From: Ficedula albicollis
Taxonomy: Eukaryota; Chordata; Aves; Passeriformes; Muscicapidae
Length of the DNA: 64,000 nt
Assembly: GCF_000247815.1 (NCBI RefSeq)
Contig: NC_021677.1
Coordinates: 1,079,775 to 1,143,774 of the forward strand
Direction: 5' to 3'
The notes beneath the pieces are model-generated. The model saw only the letters and a program-made list of their open reading frames with translations. It had not been told where the DNA came from and did no database searches. The position numbers and the translations under genes were made by a program. The stretch's first letter is position 1. The number at the start of each line of letters is the position of its first letter. This document shows, piece by piece, positions 13,475-26,300 of the stretch.

Positions 13475-14273
13475 CAATGATTCCTAAAATTTTGGGTTTG
13501 GCTTTTGTTTGCTTTTTACATTTTAGGCATGGTAACAGGTGTGACAGACCTGTTTACAATTTTTCTGTGGGAATATATTGTCTTTTACAATAAATAAGTT
13601 CCATGTGTTTGTCTTCCTAATTTTAATTCATGCTAATAATTGGATTATTTCTTATACCTAAATTTAGCACAGCTCCAAAGTACAGAGATGTCTAATTTTA
13701 TACAAGGCACTGGAGAATTTCAAATTTATGTACAATCTCCATAATGTGAGCAGAAACTTTTGAGGAAAAGGTATACTTTTACCAATAGGTATATAAATTA
13801 ATAACTAAATGGTTAAGGCATATGAATTAATATCTAAATGGTTAATTTATCTTACATACAAAAAGATAGATCTGAGACAACCTTTCATTTCCTGCTTGGA
13901 GAAAAACTGCTCCCGTAAAACAATTATTGACTCCAAACTGAACTTCAATAAGTTGCCAGAGTATTTTGTGAATTATTTGCACTTGGGACTTTGTGTGGAA
14001 AAATACATATTTTTGGACATATCTGAGGCCAATTTATTACTTCATCAGTAATAACAAATACTGATCTAAGTGTGCAGATCTAGACAAAGACAAAGGGACT
14101 CTTTTAGGAGCATTTAATTTCAATGAATGGACATTAGTTTTGAAGAAAATTGAGCAGTGCCATCTTTTGTTGGAAGATGCTAACTGCAACTCTCAAGTGT
14201 CAGGATTTTTAGATCAGTTTTGATTTCAGCACACAAATTTCAGTCTGTTTTGTTTATCACTAATAGGACACAC

Positions 14274-14275
<2 letters not shown>
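13475..14275. other. non-coding DNA, no gene seen
   Basis: The stretch is AT-rich, with a partial repeat of CTAAATGGTTAA at 13805 and 13834. No supported gene or transposon was found. Confidence 0.6.
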
Positions 14276-14312
<37 letters not shown>

Positions 14313-14315
14313 CAA

Positions 14316-14349
<34 letters not shown>
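14276..14349. repeat. T32 - A-rich dodecamer - T30 homopolymer block
   Basis: Two T runs (14276-14307 and 14320-14349) flank AAAAACAAAAAA. The A-rich centre is complementary to the flanks, so the strand could fold on itself. It may be another poorly resolved homopolymer with read errors of the opposite strand. Confidence 0.9.
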
Positions 14350-14352
<3 letters not shown>

Positions 14353-14590
14353 AAACACAAGAAAGGACATCAAAGTGTTTGGTGAATTTGCTTGCTGAGG
14401 GAGGAGACTTCAAGAATGAACTTTGTTAAAACAAATGTCAGGACCTGCCATTGTACCAGACAGATATCCTTCTATAAATGAAAATGTTCAAGGCAAATCC
14501 ATAAGAATGGGTTATTTCTTTTTTATAATAAGGACAATGCATTTGAGTTTACTGTAACTGATGTTTCTAAGAAAGGGGAAGAATACCTAC

Positions 14591-14747
14591 CTGTAACATT
14601 TGCTGCTGCTGAATCACACTTTTCTGAGAAGACAGCAAAGTCGAGGGGGGCCAGGAGGTCCTTGCTTTCTGTTGTGCAGCTCAGGGAGCAAAGAGTAAAA
14701 AGGAAGAACAGCAGGTAAAGAACATAAAAACACAGAAAACTTTTCAT
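14591..14747 (-). CDS. possible first coding exon of an unidentified secreted or membrane protein
   Basis: Read on the minus strand, an ATG at 14747 in a fair Kozak context (GAGATGA, purine at -3) opens a frame starting MKSFLCFYVLYLLFFLFTLC. A short basic start, about 18 hydrophobic residues and a small-residue region near SLSC at 21-24 fit a secretion signal. The next part contains cysteine 44 and an N-glycosylation sequon NVT (50-52). The frame runs directly into ACAG|GTAGGT, a near-consensus splice donor with the intron starting at 14590, giving 52 codons plus one base. A TATA-like GATTATAGAG lies about 50 bases upstream of the ATG (14795-14804). I do not recognise the protein and found no second exon downstream (lower coordinates). 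A chance open frame beside a chance donor remains possible. Confidence 0.35.
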
Positions 14748-14794
14748 CTCTGATTTTACTGTTTGTGTATGATGTGACTTAGTAGGGACTGGGC

Positions 14795-14804
14795 TCTATA
14801 ATCA
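14795..14804 (-). promoter_or_regulatory. weak TATA-like motif upstream of the candidate exon
   Basis: On the minus strand the bases read GATTATAGAG, about 50 bases before the candidate start codon. The position would allow a very short 5' leader. The motif is imperfect and such matches are common in AT-rich DNA. Confidence 0.15.
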
Positions 14805-15356
14805 AAGCAGTTTTTAAGAAATAGCTCAGTGAAATTTCATATTGCCTTTCAAAACTGACAGTTCTGTTTTGGTTTTTTTTTAGAATGGCTATCAATTCTT
14901 CATTTTCTTAAGTGTAAAGACATGTCAAATCTATTATTTTTCATCTATTTTTTTGGAAGTTTTCCTTTGTTATAATAATCCTTTGAGTTCTTTCTGTAAC
15001 TTTTGTAATTGGTCAAATCAGGACTCCTAAATCTGGATTTGACTGTCAGTCTTTAGCTGAAGATGAACAGAAGATTGCCTGTAGACCTCTGTAGTTTGAT
15101 GCCAGTACCTCAGTAGGAGCCAAAAAGAAGAACAGAAAAAACTTGTATATTTACATAATATATTAATTGGATTTATAGTACATACACCACACTACACCAG
15201 CTCTTCCTTCCCACCATACAATAAATTCCCACATGGAAAATGCTAATGGGAGAGGGAGAGAAGTGAATGTGCCAAAGTAGGGAAGAATCCTCCTTAGTAT
15301 GAGTGCTAGGCTTAAACCCTCCCTTCATGTGAATATCCCTATAGAATAATATACAT
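14805..15356. other. non-coding DNA, no gene seen
   Basis: No coding frame, RNA gene or recognised repeat was seen between the candidate exon and the pentanucleotide array. Confidence 0.6.
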
Positions 15357-16658
15357 ATAGAATAGAATAGAATAGAATAGAATAGAATAGAATAGAATAG
15401 AATAGAATAGAATAGAATAGAATAGAATAGAATAGAATAGAATAGAATAGAATAGAATAGAATAGAATAGAATAGAATAGAATAGAATAGAATAGAATAG
15501 AATAGAATAGAATAGAATAGAATAGAATAGAATAGAATAGAATAGAATAGAATAGAATAGAATAGAATAGAATAGAATAGAATAGAATAGAATAGAATAG
15601 AATAGAATAGAATAGAATAGAATAGAATAGAATAGAATAGAATAGAATAGAATAGAATAGAATAGAATAGAATAGAATAGAATAGAATAGAATAGAATAG
15701 AATAGAATAGAATAGAATAGAATAGAATAGAATAGAATAGAATAGAATAGAATAGAATAGAATAGAATAGAATAGAATAGAATAGAATAGAATAGAATAG
15801 AATAGAATAGAATAGAATAGAATAGAATAGAATAGAATAGAATAGAATAGAATAGAATAGAATAGAATAGAATAGAATAGAATAGAATAGAATAGAATAG
15901 AATAGAATAGAATAGAATAGAATAGAATAGAATAGAATAGAATAGAATAGAATAGAATAGAATAGAATAGAATAGAATAGAATAGAATAGAATAGAATAG
16001 AATAGAATAGAATAGAATAGAATAGAATAGAATAGAATAGAATAGAATAGAATAGAATAGAATAGAATAGAATAGAATAGAATAGAATAGAATAGAATAG
16101 AATAGAATAGAATAGAATAGAATAGAATAGAATAGAATAGAATAGAATAGAATAGAATAGAATAGAATAGAATAGAATAGAATAGAATAGAATAGAATAG
16201 AATAGAATAGAATAGAATAGAATAGAATAGAATAGAATAGAATAGAATAGAATAGAATAGAATAGAATAGAATAGAATAGAATAGAATAGAATAGAATAG
16301 AATAGAATAGAATAGAATAGAATAGAATAGAATAGAATAGAATAGAATAGAATAGAATAGAATAGAATAGAATAGAATAGAATAGAATAGAATAGAATAG
16401 AATAGAATAGAATAGAATAGAATAGAATAGAATAGAATAGAATAGAATAGAATAGAATAGAATAGAATAGAATAGAATAGAATAGAATAGAATAGAATAG
16501 AATAGAATAGAATAGAATAGAATAGAATAGAATAGAATAGAATAGAATAGAATAGAATAGAATAGAATAGAATAGAATAGAATAGAATAGAATAGAATAG
16601 AATAGAATAGAATAGAATAGAATAGAATAGAATAGAATAGAATAGAATAGAATAGAAT
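15357..16658. repeat. AATAG pentanucleotide array, about 259 perfect units
   Basis: From 15361 to 16655 the sequence is an unbroken run of AATAG, with partial units at both ends. I saw no interruption in 1.3 kb. All plus-strand frames meet TAG stops, whereas the minus strand reads open as a repeating S-I-L-F-Y peptide, which explains the two long open frames there. These are not genes. Perfect identity over this length suggests a very recent expansion or a consensus collapsed during assembly. Confidence 0.98.
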
Positions 16659-18095
<1,437 letters not shown>

Positions 18096-20581
18096 ACTAA
18101 AATAAACTTTACTGGAAGTATAATTTAATACAAGAAATTTCTGCTTAAAATAGGGCGGTGGCGTTGGTGGTCTTTAACTTAATAACATAAATGCATTTGA
18201 GTGATATAAGAAAAGCATTTTTGTCCACAGTCAATTGTCAACTGATTAAAAAAAAAAAACAAATTTGTGCACTGAATGTTCCTTTGTAGAGCAGGAAAAT
18301 CTTCTGTGACAGAATAAAAGTTCTAAGGGGAGAAAAGAAAATAAAAGAGCGTGGTAAGAGCAAGGACTCCTCAGGAGTAATGCAGAGTTTTGGGGTTAAA
18401 ATGCAAATGGTGATGCTTTTCCTGCTAAAGTGGACCCTGCACTACTGGCATTGGTGGCTCTCAGAAACAAAATTTACATTGTAGTTCCCAGCTGGAGTTT
18501 GTTAAAGATTCCCACAGTAAGATCTTAAACTAAGGGCATGTTTTGGGCATTTTTTTTCTTTTTTTGTCAGTAGTAAAAGCCCATGATTTTTGACACTGGA
18601 TGTGATGAGCTGTTTACGAGCAATGCAAACCCCCCCTTACAACAGCATAGATATCCAAGCAGCAAATCAATAATTAAAAAAAAAAAATAAAAAAGATGGT
18701 ATAAATCTCTTTTTCAACAATTCTGTTGCATTTCCTTTCGAGACTGGAATTCTCCAGATGTTCCTCCATATTCTTCCAGCCACCTTGTGCTGGAGGGAAA
18801 GTCACTGCCTTTGAGAAGCCAAGCACAGCCCAGTGTGCTCCCAGACCATTCATGATCTGGCACTTTCCTCACCAAGTTGTTTCCCAAGTAATTAGGTGGT
18901 CTCCGCTTGCATGCAGCAGCCCAACCTCTGTCTCACACATCCATGCCTCATTTCCTCATTTAATGCTCTTTTCAGCCTTGTTATTTATTTTCTTTAATAT
19001 TGCACTTCCAGCTCTATAGCCAGATGAGTCACACTCGCTGCCATCCACGGCAGCACTCTCCAAGGCCTGTGAAACAATAAAGTAATTTATAAAAGCTTTT
19101 CCTTTTTTTTTTTTTTTTTTTATATAAACAGAGAATCTAACCTTTGTTTTAGTGGCTCTTGAATTATGACAAATTCCATTCAGAAAAGACTGTTCATAAT
19201 AAGAAATAGAAGAACATAATTTATATTATGCTATTAAAAAAAAAATAAGAAAAGAAATGAACCCATAACACCACAGCATAGCAGCATAATGCTGTGAGAC
19301 ACAGAAGCTTACAAGCACAAACTCTTCTTCATTCAGAAACAGAAAGAAAAAAAACAGACTGAAAATTTCAGAGCATTTTTCTTCCTTGCCATAGAAAAAA
19401 GGAAGATCCAATGCTCAGAAATTTCCATGTGAAGGAAAGTATCTCTTAACTTGCTAGGATCATAAAAATTAATTAACAACATATGCATTCAGAATTCAAA
19501 GTCTAATATTGTGTAGCTCATTAATTCTGTTAGCTTGGGTTTAAAATGACAGAACCTTGAACAGACAAGTACTGCTGAAATGGAAAAAAAAAATCCTAAT
19601 TTCTCTTTATTTAAAAAAAAAACAACAAACAAATATATAAATTTTCATTTATGTTGCATAGAAGCTGGAAATGAAATTCAGGAACTAGACTCCTATACTT
19701 CTAATCTGAAGTTTAGTTTACTAAACTCATTAATTCTCATTTAACGAGTATTTGTTTTCTTCAAAATTAAACTAGAGTTACTTACAAATTTAAATAACAT
19801 AACTTTTCACTAGTTAAAAAAAAAAAAGAATGCAAACACAACAAAACATTAAAAGTACCATTTTAATACCACTGCTATTAAAAATCAGAGGACATTTCAT
19901 GCTTGCAGAGGATGATGAACACATAAATCATGCCACCTTAAAAATCTACTTATCTTATAAATTGTGCCATGAGAATTATATAATGAAGTTTCATTAATTT
20001 TTTTTTTTTTCATACCTGAATATTTCTGGAGACCATGCTACAGGCCTGTGTAAATACCACACACACATTTTTCAGTCTTCCTGTATATTTGCTCTTCTTG
20101 ATCCAAGGTAGTTTTATATTAAATATTGGTTATTCAAAGTCAAACACCAACCTGTTTACTGGAGAAGCACCAACAATTAAACAGGTACATTAAGTCATAA
20201 TAAATATAAATTATATAAAGTTATATTTCAGCACTAGGATGATGGTTCTGCAACCTCTTTAAGCTTAAAGACATTCTTCTCCTTCCCTGAGGAGCCTGCA
20301 CTACTATAATTGCTCCCTGTATTTGGAAGTCTCACCCTGTGATAGGACTCATGGTAACATCAGTAATTAAACTCTTATCAGAAGCTGGAGAGAGCACAAG
20401 GTGGCAAGGAAAAAAATTAAATAAATCTGAATTTGGCATAAATAATTTACTTATTTCTTCAGATATTATTGCTCTTCAAGGAGGATTTCTTCATATTGGT
20501 GGTGCTTCAGTCGAGGCTTCATTATTGGAGTAAATGCTGCCTCAGATTTCTGCTAATTTGTGTCAATATTTGACTTAGTTG
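18096..20581. other. non-coding DNA, no gene seen
   Basis: Several A and T runs occur (for example about 19104-19122). The open frames are short and lack domains. No confident transposon was recognised. Confidence 0.6.

Positions 20582-20674
<93 letters not shown>
20582..20674. repeat. A27 - TTT - G32 - A31 homopolymer block, probable artefact
   Basis: An A run (20582-20608), TTT, a G run (20612-20643) and a second A run (20644-20674) repeat the pattern at 11148 and 17650. The G run is again on the plus strand although the flanks are A here and T elsewhere. Confidence 0.9.
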
Positions 20675-20677
<3 letters not shown>

Positions 20678-23289
20678 GTGCAAAAATATTTTCAAACTTC
20701 TCGTGCTCCAAGCAAGTATTAAGGATATGTCACTGTGTGACCAGATCAGTCTTCCATGGAAAGGAACTCCAAGGTACATCCAATGTTCACAGAGTGGGTG
20801 AAGATAAGGAGGTGATTTTTTTTGTAACAAGCACACTAAGAAATTGTTCTTAAAGGACTTGATGTAAAGGTTTTCTGGGTTTTCCAAAGTTGTGTATGGT
20901 TGCATTTTCCAAATCTCCTGCCCTGTACATCCTTATGCTTTACATAATGTTGGTAGTCTGAGTTTAATGAATGATACAGGGAGGGTTGTTAGGAAGTTGT
21001 GCTGTAGGGAAAGGCTATTCTGAGTCATGCTGAACTGTAGACTCATTAATTTGATTAAAAGCATGGCTTATTATAGGGCCACCTGGTTATGCAATTTTAA
21101 AGTAACATATAGACTGAGACCTCATTAATTGAACTTTTGTTTATTTTCATGACTTTTGATCTAAACTGTCACATTATTGTATCACTTGCATCATCACATC
21201 TTTGCAAAATAATCCTTCTAATGCCTACAAGGAATATAATACAATTTTCAGCCCTGGCAGGGTTTGGAATTATGAACCATTCAATACCTGCATGTATTAC
21301 ATAGCCCATCTCTGCATCCAGTTTGAAAAATAATTATCTAACCCAAAAGTACTGCTAATAAAGAAGCTTATAACAGATTTTAAACAATAATTTGAAGCAA
21401 ACTTCATTTCTCTTCTTCAAAAGGTAGATTCAGATAGGATGCAGGTAAAAAAAAAACAATCTACTGAAAAATTAGTTCTGTGACTGCTTTCCAGAATGCA
21501 CTTCTTTCCCTGGTGGACAAAGTAATTAAGGTCACAGTGATAAGATTATTCTTTCTATGAATTACTCAGTATTACAAACCACTAGGCAATCAGCAATAAA
21601 TAAAATATTATTCTGAATCATCTCAATAGATGCCAAGCCAGTAGGTAGCAAATAGACCATTACAGCTAAAAAAAAACCCCAAAAACATTGGCACTGCAAA
21701 GCCAACTCAATTAAAAGTTTCAGTTTGTATTATTCTTACATGAACTATTAACACCGTTTTTAGAAGGAATATGTAATGATTTGAGTAATATCCAATCTAC
21801 TCTCTCCAGTGACTGCAGAAAGTTAATCTGTGTCATAAAAGATGCAGAAAACACCCTGGAATATGTGGAGAGAGCTGTAATGAAAAATTTCCTTCAAGAC
21901 CTCAGATTTCTTATTTGTGGAGCCCTCGCTGGCAGGCTTGTGTTTGACACGTCTGGAAAGCTTGTAATTACCTGGCTCTCTTATACTGTACTCCAATTCT
22001 GCAGAGAGCTGCTTCACAACTCAGAGTTCACTGGGAATATAATGCTTACTAATTAGGAGATGTGAATGGCAGACAAATTCTTAGCAGAGGGGTGGCTCTA
22101 GACCTTTTCCATCCAGATTGCATGTAGCTCTCTCTCATAGACAAAAGCACCTCTTTCAGACACAGCAAATGCTCTTTCAAAGCTTGACCTTTTTTTCCAG
22201 TCACTGCAAAGTTGTATCCTGAAGATAAAATAGAAAAGGAAATTTTCACTCACTCCATGTATCTTTTCACCAAATTCTGGACATTTGGAGATAGAAATTC
22301 CACTAGTGTTGAAAAGGAAAATATAAAGTTAAAATGATCCCATATCAACAAGACCAAAGGAGCTTAAATAGAAAACAACTCTTGCTGGTAAGGTTTTACT
22401 CTGAACACTGAGCTTAGTTCAGCAGACCCATCTAAAATATGCCACATGGGACTTAAGTAAAGGGAAATCAGTTTTCTGGGAAGTGACTATTACACCAGCT
22501 AAGAAGTTATCAGAGCTGTAATCAGAATGGTTTACTTGGGGTTTTTTTGTGAAATGTGATGAAGTCCTTTTTTAAAGCCTGGGACATCCATCCCCCATCA
22601 GCTCCCAAGAAGGAACACCACATTGAGGAGTCAGTGCATGCATCTTTCTGGAATTGAGGCATTCTACATTTCCTAGTGTTCACACAGGTTCCTCTACCTG
22701 AGCACTGATCAACTTACACACAGAACAAGGTAAAGAGCTACCAAATAATGCATGAGAAACGTGGCAAATGACACATGGAGCCAAAAATCTTACTGAGATG
22801 CATCTGAAAAAAAGCAGCACAGTCTTAAAGCAACAGAAACATCTAAACCATAGAGCTGAAAATGATTTTAAACAAAAGATGGCACAGCAATTAACTGGAG
22901 TAATTCAACAGAGTGATATTACTTCTCTGTCCTGTCTCAGATCAGGTTGTTGAACCTTCCTCCAAATTAACTTGCCCCTTTCTTTGACACTGATGGACCT
23001 TTCATCTACATTTTCTCTGCATTTCAACAAGATATAATCTTGTTTTTAAATGAGTTAGGCAGACCAAGTTTGAAAGATTCATCCTCATGGATCTTCGAGC
23101 TGAGAAGCATACTAAGTCATGCACAAGACTGATCAAGTCATTAGCATTAGAAAATGCTAGTGCTTTTTTTTTATTAACTGTTTCAACACACAACTACAGA
23201 ATATTGGAATTCACAGGATTTTAAAAAAAAACAAAAGCAAAAACAAAACAACTTTAATTAAGCACAGCATCTCCAGATGGGCAAGAGTG
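20675..23289. other. non-coding DNA; 21000-21420 may be a conserved element
   Basis: No supported coding frame was found. The part at about 21000-21420 has few simple repeats and several ATTA/TAAT cores and octamer-like words, which is typical of conserved enhancers. Conservation is not shown by this sequence alone. Confidence 0.4.
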
Positions 23290-23658
23290 TTCCCAGGGCA
23301 CTGGGTCTGTTCAGCCTGGAGGAGACAGGTCAGACCTCAGTGTGGCTTTCACCATCCTCAGGAGGGGAAGAAGAGGGGGCAGGCACTGATCTCTGCTCAA
23401 GGAAAGAGCGTGAAGCTGTGTCAGGGGAGGTTTAAGTCGGATATTTGGAAAAGTTGCTTTGCCCCAAGGGTGGTTGGGCGCTGGAACAGCTCCCCAGGGC
23501 AGTGGCCAAGGCACCAAGCCCGGCAGAGCTCAGGGAGTGTTGGGACAATGCTCTTGGCACACAGTGTGACTCTTGGGGTGTCCTGCACCGGGCCAGGAGC
23601 TGGGCTTGATCATCTTGATGGGTGCCCTCCAACTCTGAACATTCTGGAATTCTCTGAA
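23290..23658 (+). mobile_element. CR1-type LINE 3' end (5'-truncated) or CR1-derived LTR
   Basis: Several blocks known from avian CR1 3' regions appear in order: GGGTCTGTTCAGCCTGGAGG, GGGGAGGTTTAAGTCGGATA, GGGTGGTTGGGCGCTGGAAC, CTCCCCAGGGCAGTGG, GGCTTGATCATCTTGATGGG, CCCTCCAACTCTG and a decayed tail ATTCTGGAATTCT. No reverse-transcriptase coding part remains. Some songbird LTR families carry CR1-like sequence, so an LTR origin is a minor alternative. It is GC-rich compared with its surroundings. Confidence 0.85.
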
Positions 23659-23798
23659 CACCAAAATTTAAAAACTGGCTACAAAAGAATTATTTTTTTT
23701 TCCCTTTGATGAGCATGACAATATCTCTCTAGTACACATGGCTGCTAAGTGGATAATCTTAACATTATATTGCTTTTATTTTAAACAGACTTGATCCA

Positions 23799-23860
23799 TG
23801 GAATCACAAACTATTACTCCATGGACTATGGAATGGTTCCAGTAGGAGGTCCCTCACCTA
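23799..23860 (-). mobile_element. possible CR1 tail fragment, minus orientation
   Basis: GGAATCACAAACTATT, then GGAATGGTTCCAGTAGGAGG and TCCCTC, look like the reverse complement of a CR1 3' tail (ATTCTGTGATT and CCTTCCAACC blocks). The copy is short and mutated, so this is a weak call. Confidence 0.35.
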
Positions 23861-23865
23861 CATAT

Positions 23866-23866
23866 A

Positions 23867-23897
<31 letters not shown>
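23866..23897. repeat. TA dinucleotide microsatellite
   Basis: An imperfect AT/TA tract with one TTTTT interruption, ending in a perfect TA run. Confidence 0.9.
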
Positions 23898-25329
23898 GTA
23901 GCACACTTATTATTAACAGATCAGGGTTTACAAGCAGTTCTAGTTTCCAAGTAGTTCTAAATTTGCTCCAGAGAGCTCAGCTGAGATAGCTCCCAAGCTG
24001 TCTGACAACAGCTATTTTTGTTTTGAGTCTGCTTTTCCACTAGGCAGGTTTTATTGATTTTTTTTTTTTTTCTGCTATTGCTGGTACAACTCTTAGGGAG
24101 GTACATAGTTTACTCTTTCATCTAAAAAAGCCCTAGAAATTTACCTGTTCACCACTACTTGCAATTGTTTTACGTGACTGTTGAAGGTCCCTTCTTACTG
24201 GAACTATTGGAGAATATTCCATTCTACTCTTTAAATAACTTGTGGAGTTGTAGGAAATAACTGGCAGGTCCACATCTAAAAGATTATTTGGCCATTTTCA
24301 TTGATACTGGAATTGTAGTGTCCAAAAAAGTTTTCCATGGAGTCTCACCTACCAGCTGTACATAAATTTACCAAGTGAAACATCTGCATTCATCTCCACC
24401 ACGAAGGACTCCCCATGCAGCAACACGTTACCAAATTGGCTGTGTGAACACACTGGATTTTCTGGGAGAACCATCCCAAAGTGCAGGAAGGGCCTGTTTA
24501 AATTACAGCATTTCTATGAAATCTAAGTCCTGTCATCGTCATTGTGCATTTTTACCCGTCACTCAAATCGACAAAAGAATTTACCACGGGAAAAAAAAAA
24601 AACCAATGAAACATGCCCCCAAAACAATAATTTCACAATAAATTCCCAATATTTCACAGGAAATAGCAGAAAGAGGAAGGGTTTATTGACTGATAAAGAA
24701 CTAGTCCTTTCAAAACCAATTTCCAGCAGGCAGCAATTTTGTCATCAAGAGCTGGTGTAGTGAGTTAATGAACTGAAGATAATCACTTTTCACTTTCTCT
24801 GGCTGCTCTGTTTCTCAAAAAAAGTTTGGATGAATTATTTTTTCCTAGAAAGCAGTGGAGATGTGAAGTCGAAATCAGAAAATAGAAGTTCCAATTTTAA
24901 TTTTTTTTAAGTGAAATGTCAAAATACTTGTTTGGGGAAAAAAAACCACATTAACTAAACTTACTTTCTAACAAAATTATCGTGTTCAGGGAAAAAAAGT
25001 GTCCTCGGCTAATTTTACATGAAAACTGGACCATCCAAGGAAAAAACAAGATAAAAGTCTCACTAGTGAAAAATACTATAGGAAGACATTTATCTATTTT
25101 TGAGACAAAATATTTTGTTCATCTGGAGGTGGCTGGAACTTACTTGGGCAGAAAGACATACAAAAGGAAAACTGTCTGACACCAAAAAGCCATGGCTCAG
25201 TATTTTTATTTAATTATATTTTATCAGAATGAGCTTCTTTGGTGAGGTTGTGTTCAGTACAGTTACATCCCTCTGACCAAATTGCTGTACAAAATACATT
25301 GTGGAGGAGACAGAGAATTATTTTTTAAA
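23898..25329. other. non-coding DNA, no gene seen
   Basis: Mixed-composition sequence with short open frames only. No repeat family was recognised with confidence. Confidence 0.6.
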
Positions 25330-25482
25330 GATACAGATGGCACGGGCTGCCTGAGTTCAAGAAGTGTTTGGACAATGCTCCCTGGCACATGGTGTGGTTC
25401 CTGGAGTTTCCTGAGCAGGGCCAGAACTCGATGATCCTGGTGGATCCCTTCCAACCCAGCCTATTCTGTGATTCTTTATTCC
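25330..25482 (+). mobile_element. CR1-type LINE 3'-end fragment
   Basis: The segment reads GAGTTCAAGAAGTGTTTGGA, CAATGCTCCCTGGCACATGG, CTCGATGATCCTGGTGGATC, CCTTCCAACCCAGCC, then the tail TATTCTGTGATTCT. It is the same subfamily as the element at 23290-23658 but truncated closer to the 3' end. It is better preserved at the tail than that copy. Confidence 0.9.
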
Positions 25483-26247
25483 ATATAACAAACACAAATC
25501 TGCCTTTGCTGTCAGTCTTATCTTCCCAGATGAAGGCAGAATTTGTCTCTAAGCAAAATTCTACCAATAGCATTGATGTTTTATGGAAGACATTAAATAA
25601 TGGACATTCAGAATTGTGAGAAATAGTTATCTTTCATAAAGAAATTACAAATTAGTTAGTATTCATGTATTATTAAATGAGGCATACAAATTTTTGGGGG
25701 ATTATATGCTTTGGAGAGTTTACTTATGTAGAACATAAGATCACAAAATGATGTAAATCACACAGATAATTGTTATTGCATTGTTCCTTCCAAAGTATCT
25801 CTGATCTTCTCAATATTATCAGACCTGACTCTTGGGTGGAAGAGGAACCCTGCGGCCAAAGACACCAGAGAATTCTGACTTTATGGTACACGCAGAGCCT
25901 CTATTTAAAGTCTCATACAAAAGGTTTCTATAGAAACCTGAAGGACTCAGACAACTGGTGCTAAAAGCTGGACCCTGAGGCCCATACAAAACCCACAATA
26001 ACATTTATCTGTTCTGCTGGCTCCTGAAGTCACTGGTCTCTATCATGCTTCAGCCTGCATCCTTTATGCACACTGTTGTACCTTGCACTAGCATACCCTA
26101 TCTCTGCAAATAAAACATTCTGGCAGCTGTTACAAGCATGGCTTTAACTCAGCTCCTTAACTGATCCCAAAGCTAGTGAATTCAAAGTTAGCTCTGATCT
26201 TCTTTCTGACATACACTATCTCCTGGGACAAGTAATAAGAGTTTTGC
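25483..26247. other. non-coding DNA, no gene seen
   Basis: No gene or confident repeat was recognised. Confidence 0.55.
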
Positions 26248-26300
26248 TTTTTTTTTTTTTTTTTTTTTTAAGGGGGGGGGTTTTTTTTTTTTTTTTTTTT
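26248..26300. repeat. T22 - AA - G9 - T20 homopolymer block
   Basis: The left half ends T-run then AAGG, and the right half also ends T-run then AAGG (AAGGAGCC). The block therefore looks like one true T-run plus AAGGAGCC locus written twice, with the first copy running into G after AAGG. This is a small, readable example of how the larger G runs in the window may have formed. Confidence 0.85.
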
